Shown: positions 21,740-33,109 of the stretch, piece after piece
Position numbering within the stretch: the first letter of the stretch is position 1
Layout: the number at the start of each line of letters is the position of its first letter
Assembly (NCBI GenBank): GCA_949987705.1
Contig: OX465283.1
Coordinates: forward strand, 136,178,101 to 136,242,100
Origin: Thereva unica
Lineage: Eukaryota; Arthropoda; Insecta; Diptera; Therevidae
Direction of reading: 5' to 3'
Length of the DNA stretch: 64,000 nt
Program-made: the position numbers and the translations under genes
Notes under the pieces: model-generated
The model's database searches: none
Told to the model about the DNA's origin: nothing
Seen by the model: the letters and a program-made list of their open reading frames with translations, nothing else

Positions 21740-23615
21740 TAACTCAATCAATCGAAAGATAATTTACCTACCTACAATTTTATAATTTGATTTTTTTTGG
21801 TTTGTTTTTATTCGTTCAAAAGATTCTTTTACACTTTTCGGATTTTTTTTAGATTAGGCTCGCCATGCCAAAATGAAAAAAAACAAACCCGCCTTTTTAG
21901 AATTGTTCTTCCTAAATCACCATATATTTTATTTCTTGTTGGTAATTAACGCAAAAATTCCATGGGGGTATTGTAGATTGATTGGAATAATAAAAACTTA
22001 AAAAAGGTCTCCAGACTGCAGGTCAGATGACTGATAAGCTTCCATAGGATGACTTTAGAAACCCCGCCATAGTCAACCAAACAATATTGAATATTTTTCA
22101 ATGAGAAAAAAATCACTGAGGTTGTGAGGTGAGGTTGGTTGGTTGGTGTGTGAGGTTGTGCCATCAAAAAGGCACTAGAAAGTAATAACAAATTTAAAAA
22201 ATTCCGATGTCATGGTTCCACATTTTCCGCGAAGATAACGATTACTTCAGAATCCTAGCAGAAACAATTTTATCAAAACTCCTCCAAATAAAAAATGTAA
22301 AAGAATAAAAACTCACTTCCAGCTGTGGAGGACTCCTGAGAAACGTACTAATATGGGCACTTGTGCAGCGAGGATGAACAAGCAAACAAAGAGATAAAAA
22401 AATATTTATCTAAAACTCTGGCTGTGATATCCAACCCCGAGGAAACTCCCGAGGACATCGCTTCATCCATGAAAGGTATGCTACGAGATTTAATCAACTG
22501 AAGCCTCTGCAACATTCGATACATTTGCCCTCAACTCTCAGGTGAAATTGCTTTTTTCTTCCACCTGATATTTTTACAAGGGGTGAGTTTTCTATGGCAT
22601 CGCAATCTCCGTGGGGAGCATTTTGTATTTCCCTCGTGAGATAAAGAATCGCGATGTTCCCTTGATACCTTTCAGATGCGGTTGATGTATCGAAATCTCT
22701 AAACAATTGGAATCGATGAAAAAGGAGGGAAATTAGGCGTTTCCAAGTGCTTGTTTCTCTAAGGGCTTGATTAACCTGCCCGATATTAAGAAAGATACAC
22801 CTGCGTGGGAAAAGCGGTGGCGTATCAGGCAAGGACTGGGAGCAGGTGTACAGCAATGCAAATAGCAGGGATTTGTTTGAAACTAAAACAAACATAAACA
22901 TTTTTTCCTAAAATTTTAAAGGTGGTTTTAGATATAATTTTTTTATAAACACATTGTGATAAACAGAAACGAAGCCAATGACAAAATTCTAATCTAATTC
23001 AAAAATGCACACTTTTTGTGAAGGACGTGGGATACACGCTAAGTAGGCAACTCGCATACCAGTTACTCGAAGGCAATAATTGTGGTGTAGGACAATGCAT
23101 TTGAGTCTTAAGAGCAAATATTTACCTGTGCTACTTGAGTTACCTTTGTGACATGTGACAGTGATGTAGAACTTTGTAAATAAAACAGTGTAGCGAACTT
23201 TGTTTACTTTGAATAACTTGAAGTCCATTTAAATTATTTCAGTTTAAATGGAATTTTTAGTTTTAACAATGTAAACGGTGGTTTTGAAGTATATTTTTTA
23301 ATTTTATAGAAAATAGATCTCATTAGGTGAAAGCAGTTGATGGAATTGTTAAAAATATGGATGCAGTATTTTTTTTTTATAGACTGCATAAACTTCCAAG
23401 TTTGAATTGCTAGTCTGTACAAAAATAGTTCTTCAAATGCAATTCACATGTATTATCTAGAATTTTCATATGGATTAGTTTTAATATACTGGTATGGCGT
23501 TCCTTCTTAAGTTGCCAACATTAGGTTCTGAGTGTAAGCCCAATGAAAAACGTGCCCTTCAAGAGGAGAAAAGAAATTAAGTTTTCTAGTTATCACATGA
23601 AATCAGTAAAATTTT
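21740..23615. other. No confirmed gene; two short coding-like stretches
   Basis: At about 22374-22500 the plus strand has an acidic, helix-like frame (DEQANKEIKKYLSKTLAVIS, then PEETPEDIASSMKGMLRD). It ends at a stop and starts after one, and I do not recognise it. A 135-codon minus-strand frame lies at 22494-22901 without a recognisable motif. The rest is AT-rich with GT-rich runs near 22120. Confidence 0.25.
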
Positions 23616-23619
23616 AACT

Positions 23620-23870
23620 TTTCAAAAGAACCTAGGAATTGCTCTAGATAGGAGCTTCAGTTAGAACTTACATACTGAACATACCATTAAGAAGCTCTCC
23701 GAAGAATGGCTTCTGTCTGTCATGTCTGTCAGAAGCTAATGAGAATTATAAAGCATACATACAATAATTACATCCATGTTCCGTTATGAATTCTCACTCT
23801 GGTGAACAAGACTCAGAGTTTACTCAAAAAGTAACTGGAATGATCTAGTATGATCTAGTTTTTTCACGTT
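23620..23870 (+). pseudogene. LINE RT scrap
   Basis: The frame NLGIALDRSFS, a stop, then NLHTEHTIKKLSEE matches the region just after the RT palm of non-LTR elements (family style: YLGVxLDxxLSF, then H). Only this short piece is visible. Confidence 0.4.
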
Positions 23871-24289
23871 AGCTGTGGTGCTGTGGGACACATTCAGTAA
23901 TAATCACCATGCGTCCAATGATCGGTGGAGGAAACAAACACCTACTGCCCAGCTCCAAAAAGTCCAACATGCATGAGAATGGGGAGATCCCCAAGCACCA
24001 ATGGCGGTGGGTGCAAGTCGTCCTCGCTAAATTGGCTATGGAAGTCCTGAATGACAACCCATGACCACCCCCTCATGCCTTGATACCGGTTGATATCAAG
24101 ATAGCATATAATTAACGGCCTGTAACAGCACAAGATCTCCAGAACTATACAAAGCTGCGGTAGCTATAGTCGGGGAAGTTTACTCAGGCGCCCGACTCAA
24201 AGCAGTTGATGCCGGTGGCATATCACCACGTCCGAGGGCCAGTGCATGGTTTCCAGTACTTCTAAAATAAAAAACTCAAAAAATAAAAA

Positions 24290-25175
24290 CTTGGGTTACT
24301 ATACTATAGGCTAATCACAAGGAACCTTGCCCTACGCCTCCCTGTAGTCCCAAAAACCAGGCACAACTCGATAGCATTGTGAACACTTTCACAGAACAAT
24401 GCATTCACGCCATTTATAAAGCTTGTCCGAACAGACCGCATAAAGAGGCCTCCAAACCCCCGTGGTGGTTTCGCAAACTTGAAACTCTTGGTAAGGAGTG
24501 TAGAAAGGAATTTAATTTAGCTAACCGCAGCATCAACGCCACCTCCTGGGGCTACTGAAGGTCGAAGCTGAACCCAAGGACTTCAGGGCAGTCAGCCTAT
24601 CATTCTTTCTTTTAACGATTCTAGAGAGGCTAATATATCTGAAGCAGACCATACTAACCGAGGTGTGCAAAAAACTCCTATACAAAGGGCAAATTATGTA
24701 TACTGCTCTTCACTCATTGGTTTCAAGTATTAAAAAATCACTCGAGGTAAAGGAGTATAAATTAGAATCATTCCTTGATGAAGAGGGAGCGTTTAATAAC
24801 ATACTCTGGCCTTGACAGAACAAAGGATCGAGGCCTCGCTGGTGTCTCTCATCCACCAAATGCTTATTGGTGGCACGATGGTGAGCTCGGTCATAGGCGA
24901 CAGCTCAGTCCGAAGGGCTGAGAATAGAGACACTCCACAAGGAGGAGTACTTTCCCCACTTCTATGAACCAGTAACTATAAACCAGTTGTTGCGACTTAT
25001 GGAGGCAGAAAAGCATCACGTCCTGTTGTACGCGGATGACATCACAAAATCACAAAAGCAAAATTTCCTTAAGTTCTCTGTGATCTCATAAAGGCAGCCT
25101 TAGAAAAAATCCATTCAAGCTGGACTGCCACACGCGGACTCACCCAGTAAAAGTAGAACTGGTCTTCCTCAAAAG
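24290..25175 (+). pseudogene. LINE family B fragment (RT with YADD)
   Basis: Broken frames follow the order of an R1/LOA/Jockey-group ORF2. KPPWWFRKLETLGKE is in the linker before RT (about 24457-24510). KDFRAVSLSFFLLTILERLI follows at about 24567. FLDEEGAFNNI is RT motif A at about 24772. DTPQGGVLSPLL is motif B at about 24931, and LLYADDITKS is the catalytic YADD at about 25024. An internal deletion around 24557 removes the start of the RT. It ends abruptly where the tail of another LINE begins in the opposite orientation (25187). The closest relative in the window is the element at 29376-32754. Confidence 0.72.
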
Positions 25176-25186
25176 GAGATTTTTTT

Positions 25187-26890
25187 TTATGTGGCAGTGC
25201 TAAGCTCAGGAGTCACCCTTTGTACTACTAGTCCGTCATGTCATTTGTCACGTCATGGTGCAATGTCTAGTAGAAAGCTTAGTACGGGGGAGGGATGAGG
25301 GGGGGGGGGTATAGGTTAAGGATTAAAAGGCACGGGGGGTATTGAAGAAGGTGGTGATGAACCCTGCGTTTGAACTCTTGGATGTTGTAGGAGCTCGGAA
25401 ATACCGACTGCGAGAGATTATTCCACAGTCGAGTTGTTCTATTAACAAACGAATTCATATCTTGTTGAGTACGTGAAAGGGGTAGTTGCAGGTGAAGGGA
25501 ATGAGACGAGTGGGCTAATCTGGTGTTGCGGGTATAAGATTGCCGTGGAGGCAGGAGAGCGTTTAACTCGGAGGAACAGTCACTATGATAGTAGCGATAA
25601 AATTTTGTCAGTGCTGCTACATTCCTACGGTGGCTCAAGTGGTCGATGGTGGAGCAGGCGGTGTCGTCATCAATTAACTTGAGTGCCCTTTTTTGCACCT
25701 TCTAACCATGCTAAGGTGGTTATTGGGGCGCCGCCCCAAACGAGGGAGTTATATTCGAGAAGAGGCCGAATGTAGGATTTATAAATAACAGCACGGGCCG
25801 ATGGCTGGAGGAGGAACTTGCACCTCTTAAGAAATCCCAAGCACTGGGATGCTTGTTTGGCGATTTGGAATATGTGGTCATTCCATCGCAAGTCTTTGGC
25901 TAATGTCACGCCTAAGATGTGTAGGGATGGGTCGGCCTTTAGTTCAACGTCATCCACTGTCAAGGATGGTGAGGTGTTGAACTTTTTTTTTGAGATAAGA
26001 CAGTACTTGGTTTTGGTGGGGTTGAATTCGACACGATTCTTCTCTCCCCAATCTAGAATTAGTTTGACATTAATTCACGATCATCAAGACAGGATCTGGC
26101 AAGTCTCTGTCTTGTATCGAAGCTGTACGAGTAACGTAGAGTACCGTCGTCAGCGAAGCTGAGAAGTGGGTTGGAGGGGGTTGAAAGTAGGTCATTTATA
26201 AAGATGAGAAAAAGGGCCGGTGATAAAATTGACCCCGGGATCCCGCAGAGATGGGGTGAGATTCAGATTTGACGCGATCCAATACTACTTTGATTGAACG
26301 GCCGGAAAGGAAACACTCGATCCACTTCTGTAGAAGGGAGTTAACTCCAATAGCTTTAAGTTTAGCTAACAGGGCTGAGTGCCAAACTCTATCGAAAGCC
26401 TTGGAGATATCTAGAGCAACCAGACTAGACTCACCGGATTCATGCAGACTACGGCTGAGGTGTTCTGTAAGACAGACTAAAAGATAGCCAGTGGATCTTT
26501 TTTGTCGGAAGATCTTTACTGTCTGTCGTTTATGAGTAGGTTGGATTCTAGATATCCCATAAGCTTTTTGTTGATTATCGTCTCCATGGTTTTGGAGAGA
26601 ATAGAAGTAATTGCTATTGGGCGGTAATTGGAGGGAAGGCTGGAATCACCTTTTTTCGGTATGGGCTGAACATGGGCAAGTTTCCAAGAGTCGGGATAAA
26701 CTGCGGAGAAATATCCTTTAACAATACAAATCGAATACGGGGAGAGAAGGAGTTATACCACTCTTGGATTCCTGCACGGGATATTAGACAGGTCAAGGAA
26801 TTCTTTACACTTGCGCAAGCAAAAGCCAGAAAGATCTTAGAGTTTACTACACCTGAACTCAAAGTCCTAACAAGTCTTCAAAAGTCAGAT
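25187..26890 (-). pseudogene. LINE family A copy 1 (RT to 3' end)
   Basis: On the minus strand it begins in the RT with PDSWKLAHVQPIPKKGDSSL, then NYRPIAITSILSKTMET (about 26680-26570). It continues through SFADDGTLRYS (FADD catalytic motif, about 26168) and NRVEFNPTKTKYCLISKKK. After these come the C-terminal region LGVTLAKDLRWNDHIFQIAK (about 25920) and LWNNLSQSVFPSSYNIQEFK (about 25420-25360). The 3' UTR ends at CACATAAAAAAAA (25187). Several frameshifts and stops, for example between 25670 and 25700, kill it. The endonuclease is missing. The LWNNLPxSVF...FK ending is typical of Jockey/CR1-type elements. Confidence 0.85.
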
Positions 26891-26989
26891 TTTTCAATCT
26901 AACGTTCGGTTTTTCATTATTAATACTTTTTTGGGGGCCTTTGAAAAAATTTAAAAGGCGGACTGGAGTGCTCTTGGTGGGAGGGGGAG

Positions 26990-28930
26990 GGGGGGGGGGT
27001 ATTTCCCTTGACTGTGGCAATGGCTTTCTTCTACAGCTTTAGGCAGGCTTTGTAGGGTTGGGCATGGAGAGCATAAAACCCTGTATAACCACTACTATAT
27101 TGTATGATTTCTTACCAAACTTCAGAATCTCAAGAATGTCCATGTTTGTGTTTTAATTATTTTCTAGTTGTTGGTACTGCTTACAGCTTTCAAATAAAAC
27201 CATTTAACTTAAAAGTTTTTTTTCTTGTTTTCATTTTCTAGTTTTTAGTTTGATCTTTGGCTCGTATTATTATGCAAACTCCTCATCCTTTCCAACTCTT
27301 TCATTGCATCTTTATTGCACGGTTTCTTACCTGTTAATTTCTGGCAATCAAGCTCCTAATACATAGCCCTTCCAAAGCCCTTATGCGACTCAATGCTTGA
27401 TTTTTCTCAAACAGTTTGGAGTCCAAATACACTAGAGCATGGTCAACAGTACTACGCTGCATTTGATGGACAACGAAGGCCCATTACAAAATTATTGGCA
27501 ATATCCTTTTCTCGGCCGTTCCATAATTAACTTTCCTGGATATTGTTTGGCTTTAGGATTTTCAAATTTTACTTTTTACAAAATTCTGGTGAACTTATTA
27601 GTTACGCATACCATAGCGCCATTTTAAATTTTCTAATTTTGACAACATTAATTCCCATTTTGGTTTTTTTTAATGTTTACCACATATTCGCCATTTCTGA
27701 CCTTTAGAACTACTCGATACCAATTTTCAATGGATTCAGACAACATTTGTAAAATTCTTACACCATATTGGTGGCACCATTTGGTATTTTCAAATTTCGA
27801 CCACAGCATCGTCATTTTTGGGCCTCAAAACCTCCCAATTTTTTATGGAATCTGAACCCATTTGCAAAATTTGTCCGTCATCTTGGAAGCGCCAACTTAC
27901 AAAATATCCAGATTTCATTGGACGGGAACTCAAGGCGTGTGCAAAGTTTTATAAGAATTGGTTAAGTGGATGTAGTTGAAAAAGCTATCGCAAAATCTGA
28001 AACAAACAAACAAATATACGAACACCAGCAGTGGATTTAGCGTATCTGTATGAACAAACCCTAAAATATTACACAAAAGCAGACTTTTCATTAAAACCCC
28101 AAATATTACCCCATAAAGGTGAAGGTGTACGAGAGTTATTATAAAAAATCTTCTCATACAACATTCATAAGGTTTCATTTCGCATTAATTAAAAATGAAG
28201 TTAAAATTCGAGTAAAAAATTAGATAAAACAAATCTGTGTAGAATTTCAAAATAGATTGGCTTCCTTAAAAGTTGCCTTGTTCTTTTGTAGGGTGTAAAT
28301 TGGAAGTAATTTTCTTATTATATTTTTCCAGAGCCTATAATATTTAACTTATTTAATCGAACGTGAATAACTTTGTAATTAAGAATTTCTTCTTCTTGTT
28401 TCCGCTTTGTAATGAAAAAACCTTGAAATTCTCTTCAGTGATTTTTTTTTTCGAAGTTCATTACATAAAATCCAAGTTTTTCAATTATGCACATTCTTTT
28501 ATAATTCAGGATTTTCTCCTTTCATTTGCTTTGATTCAGGGTGAGTGAAAGTAGTGGCAGCATTTTGTACGAGTTCTTGGAGGAATTGTGATGCTATTTA
28601 TTTTTTCATAGAAACAATGTGTTGTGAAAGTATTTCATTCATTTATTACTTTGAAATAGTTTATAATTAAATTAGCTTTAAATTAAAATATTTTATGAGT
28701 ATTGTAAAAATGTCGTACCTATTTTGTACTTGTAATGTTATGTTTCAACGTTTTCATTTCATTCGTTATATCGACTCCACAAACTAGATGAGGTCTTGGA
28801 CATCACGCTCACTGAAACATTGAAAGCAAAAAACTGGAAAATTTCGTGGCGGATTAAGGGGGGGGGGCTGTAGCAAATTCGATCAAGCTCTACGTTTCCT
28901 TTAGTTTATCAAGTTTATGATATTAAATAA
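26990..28930. other. No gene; possible unclassified repeat at 27640-28020
   Basis: At 27640-28020 phrases such as CACCATATTGGTGGCACCAT, GGACGGGAACTCAAGG and AACAAACAAACAAATA have the look of a dispersed insect repeat tail, but I found no second copy here. The rest is AT-rich. A G-run lies at about 28860. Confidence 0.3.
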
Positions 28931-28959
28931 AACAAAAGCGTTACAAACAAACTCTTCCT

Positions 28960-29375
28960 GATTCTAAATAATCTTGACATCAAAAAAAGTAATGGTCCTG
29001 CCAATATTCCTAATATCTTTTAGAAGTGCTGCTCCAGCCATATCTTATTTCCTCTACATCTTATCTTCTACAAATCTTTATCGTTAGGAAAATTTCCTAC
29101 GCTATGGAAAAAATCCTACCTCACGCCAATCTATAAATCCAGTGATACATACGCATTCGTTGGACAATATTATAACACTTTATCATCAATTCCTAAGCTT
29201 TTTAAAAAACTTGTTTATGACAGCCTTGCTCCTCATATCTACCCATAACTAAACGAACAACAACACGGTTTTCGAAAAGGGCGTTCAACAACTTTAAACC
29301 TTATGGTCCTAATCTTGCTATGCGTTATGGAGCGCAGCCATCAAATGGATTCTGTGTGTGTACACTAACTTCAGT
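28960..29375 (+). pseudogene. LINE family C, RT first part (host of the nested LINE)
   Basis: The frames read LNNLDIKKSNGPANIPNIF (RT start), GKFPTLWKKSYLTPIYKS (motif around 29095), LNEQQHGFRKGRSTT (about 29250) and then VYTNFS at 29360-29375, where the inserted element begins. The reading resumes on the far side at 32755. A Jockey-type element older than the insertion. Confidence 0.75.
29367..29375. repeat. Target-site duplication, left copy
   Basis: AACTTCAGT here and again at 32755-32763, exactly bordering the inserted LINE. Confidence 0.85.
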
Positions 29376-32300
29376 AACTTCCTGGTGAAGAGCCTGCCCC
29401 ACCACCGCCAGATGTCAAGAGACTTGTGGAAGACTGCACTAGGAGGAATATTCAGTTAGTGATTGGTTACGATGCCAACGCGCACCACCCTGTGTGGGGA
29501 AGCACCAATATTAATTCTAGGGGCGATTACCTCCTTGATTTCATTACTACCTACAATTTACAGGTTATGAACAAGGGGCACGAACCTACCTTTTCTAATG
29601 TGATTAGGCAAGAGGTAATTGATCTGACTCTTGCTAGCACATTTGTCAGTTCCAGAATACTAAACTGGCACGTCTCAAGTGAGCCATCAATGTCTGACCA
29701 TAGACATATAAGGTTTAACCTGAGAGCTTCTGCAGTATCCTCGGAAGCATTTAGGACTCCACGCAGACTGACTGGGACGCTTATCGCACAGCTCTCAGTT
29801 TAAGAATCAGCCATATGGATACTAATCTCATTACTGAGGCCGATCTCGACCTTGTCTCTACCAATCTGCAGGAAACGATCATCGCAGCCTTCGAGAGCAG
29901 CTGCCCTGCGAAACCTCGAAGCACTAACCGAAAGGTTTCATGGTGGAACAATGATCTCTGCAAGCAAAGGAGAGAAGTCAGAAAATTATTTAATAGGGCT
30001 AAGGTCTCGGGCAACTGGGACCCCTACAAGAAAGCCCTTACCAATTACAATAAATATTTGAGAAGATCCAAACGAAGGTCATGGAAAGCCTTCTGCGAAG
30101 AAATAGACAAACTTCCAGCCTCCACGAGGTTACACCAAGTTCTATCTAAGGATCACTCTAATGGCGTTGTCTCTCTCAAGACCTCTGAAGGGTCCTTTAC
30201 GGAGAACACCAGAGATACCATGGAGCTATTAATGAGCACTCATTTCCCCGGCTCTCAGGTAATTAACCCTGGATTGGCCTTTGAACCTAACATTGAATCG
30301 GAGGTAGTACTTGCCCATCGGTCCTATAATAGGAACAAAGGCCTTGCAAACAGGATTTTCACTGCCGGTAAGTTTGAGTGGGCCATTGGCACCTTCAGTC
30401 CCTTCAAGGCTGCTGGAAAGGACCACATCTTCCCAGCTCTCCTTCAGAGAGGCTTGGAAGAGATCTTACCGGTCCTGCTACCACTTTTTCGGGGTAGCTT
30501 TGCGCTGGCCCATATTCCGAGGTGCTGGAGAGAGGCTAGGGTAGTCTTTATCCCTAAATCGAGGAGAAGATCATATAGAGAAGCAAAATACTATCAACCC
30601 ATCAGCCTCTCCTCCTTTCTTCTGAAAACAATGGAGAAAGTTTTAGACAGTCATATTAGAGAGGGTCTTACAGCGAGCCCACTTCACTGTCTGCAATTTG
30701 CCTACCGGCCAGGCAGATCTACAGAGACTGCCATTCAGGTGCTAGTAAGAGATATTGAGAAGTCCCTCAGGGCCAAGGAAATCTCTCTCTCTGCGCCTTT
30801 GCAGACATTGAGGGTGCGTTTGACAACGTTACCTTCGACGCGATCAATGAAGCAGCAGTAAAAAATGCATTCTTCGCCCCACTGCGAGATGGATCACGTC
30901 GCTTCTCAGCAGCAGATTGATAACTGCTGAGATGAATGGTGAATCGATTACGGTAATTGCTGCTAAAGGCTGTCCTCAAGGGGGCGTTCTATCACCCCTC
31001 CTATGGTCAATCGTGATCGACGAACATCTTGCCGACCTGAATAACCGTGGATTTAAAACACAGGCCTATGCTGACGATATCGTCATAACGATTAGCGGCG
31101 GTCATGATAGCACCGTTTCAGACCTCATGCAAGCCGCTTTTTCACATGTGCATAGCTGGTGCCGTAGCAAGAATCTGGGTATTAACCCACAAAAAACTGT
31201 CATCGTACCGTTTACTAATAGAAGGAAGCTAAACTTAAAAGCTCCCTCTTTGGACGGCAAAGAAATAGTTTTCTCAAAGGAGGCTAAATATCTAGGCATA
31301 ATCCTGGATCAAAAGCTCTCCTGGAAATCTCAAATTGAGAGAGTAACTGCCAAGGCAACTGCATCTCTCCATGTTTGTCGCCAATTTGTAGGAAAAACCT
31401 GGGGTCTTAAACCTAGGTTAATGTTTTGGCTATATACTATGGTCGTAAGGCCCATGATCACATATGCATCCATCGCATGGTGGGTTAAGACCAAACAAAA
31501 GGGTGCTATGATTAAGCTGGCCAGGGTGCAAAGACTGGCCTGTCTTGGTATCACAGGGGCCAAAAGCACCTGTCCGACTGGGGCTATGGAGGCCCTACTG
31601 AACCTTCCTCTGCTACACCTGGTGGTGAAAAAAGAGGCTCTGGCAGGGACACTGCGTCTACGGGAGCTATTCTCCTTTAAGCCAGGAGAACTGCTGGATC
31701 ATCTATCGATCCTCAAGGAGCTGAACTTGGAGCCAATGATATCTTTGTCCGATACCATTCCTGCTACTCTTGACTTTGACAAACCGTTTACGACGATTAC
31801 TCGAAGTAGGTCAGAGTGGCAACATGGCAGGCCTCTCTTTAGAGGAAGCACGGCCTTTTGGTACACAGACGGTTCCAAAACCGATAAAGGGGTAGGGCTG
31901 GGTGTTTATGGCCCAAGGAGCAAAATATCCATGGCTCTGGGCACTACCCCCACTGTTTTTCAGGCTGAGGTACTCGCCATCCAGGTGTGTGCTCAGACTT
32001 GTATAGAGCTCCAAATAGCTCTAACATTGCTATTTTCTCGGACAGTCAAGCTGCACTGCTGGCCATTAAATCGCACAGAGTGTCATCAAAGACTGTCCTG
32101 GATTGTCTTCAATCCCTGAAATTCCTCAGCAGGAACAATAGTGTCACGCTGATGTGGATTCCGGGCCACGAAGGTCACATTGGTAATGAGATTGCCGATA
32201 GCCTGGCTAGAGCAGGCGCAAACTCATTACCTATTGGTCCGGAACCTTTCTGTAGCTTAGCAAGCTGCCACGTAAAAATGGCCATAAAGAATTGGGTTGA

Positions 32301-32754
32301 CCAGATGTTTCTTCAAAGCTGGTCTAGGACCCAGGGTGCTCGTCAAGCTAAAAGATTCATCCAAATCGATAAAGCTAAGGCGGGCAAACTTTTAAATCTC
32401 AAGAGGTGGGAGCTAAAAATAATAACAGAGCTCCTGACGGGCCACTGTTCGCTTAACTATCACCTAAACAAAATAGGTCTGGTGGTCGACTCTGGCTGAC
32501 GATTCTGCGGGGCAGCTCCCGAAACTGCGGAGCACTTGATGTGCGACTGTGAGGCTACAGCGAGGAAAAGACTGAGCCTCCTCCATCGTGATTTCCCTAC
32601 TCCCAGGGAGATTTGGGACAGCAACCCTAAATCAGTTTTAGGCTAACTAAGAAGCCTTAACCTTGATGGTTTTAAAGACGGGGATGGTACAATAGACCAA
32701 ACAAAATAGGTCGCAGTGCCCGTTACGCCCCTCAACAAGAATAATAGAATAATA
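29376..32754 (+). pseudogene. LINE family B, nearly complete ORF2 (endonuclease, RT, RNase H), 5'-truncated
   Basis: Domains in order: an apurinic-like endonuclease C-terminal half with VIGYDANAHHPVWGS (about 29455) and SMSDHRHI (about 29690), then the RT. The RT shows WREARVVFIPKSRR (30525), FADIEGAFDNV (motif A, about 30803), GCPQGGVLSPLLW (about 30970) and AYADDIVIT (about 31065). RNase H follows with FWYTDGSK (31860), FQAEVLAI (31960), IFSDSQAALL (32035) and GNEIADSLARAG (32190), so all four acidic catalytic residues are present. A C-terminal CxxC/H/C finger (FCGAAPETAEHLMCDC) ends it. Frameshifts near 29770, 30790 and 32000, a stop run near 30915 and a TGA near 32498 inactivate it. The 3' end AATAATAGAATAATAA lacks a long A-tail, as in I/LOA/R1-like elements. 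The enzyme would nick DNA and reverse-transcribe its own RNA. Confidence 0.9.
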
Positions 32755-33105
32755 AACTTCAGTCAGACTTTTGATCGACTTGACCATGACGTTCTAATTC
32801 AAAACTATCAAAATTTGGAATATCAAGCTCTGCCCTAGAATGTTTAAAATCATATCTGAGTGAAAGACCACAGCCTATCAGATTTCAAGGATTTTTATCT
32901 AATGAAATCGAAGTATTCTCCAGGTAATCATCTTGGTCCTTTTATTTTCACTACTTTCATTTCCCATCTATCAGAAAAGTTAGTAAATATTCGATCTCGA
33001 TAGTGTCATTAAGTCAACTGATGTTTCCTTCCTGCAGACGAAACTAAATGTTTTACAAGACTGGTGCACCACGAACAATTGCAACTTAACACCAGCAAAA
33101 GATTG
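32755..33105 (+). pseudogene. LINE family C, RT second part after the nested insertion
   Basis: It resumes with QTFDRLDHDV (RT motif A continued), then SALECLKSYLSERPQPIRFQ (about 32835). A broken stretch follows in place of FADD, and then LNVLQDWCTTNNCNLTPAK (about 33045). Joined across the duplicated 9 bp, motif A reads in one frame with the part before 29375. Confidence 0.75.
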
Positions 33106-33109
33106 AAGT

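Noticed and set aside
22494..22901. 135-codon minus-strand frame
   Set aside because: Long for chance in AT-rich DNA but has no motif, no clear splice context and odd composition. Left unassigned.
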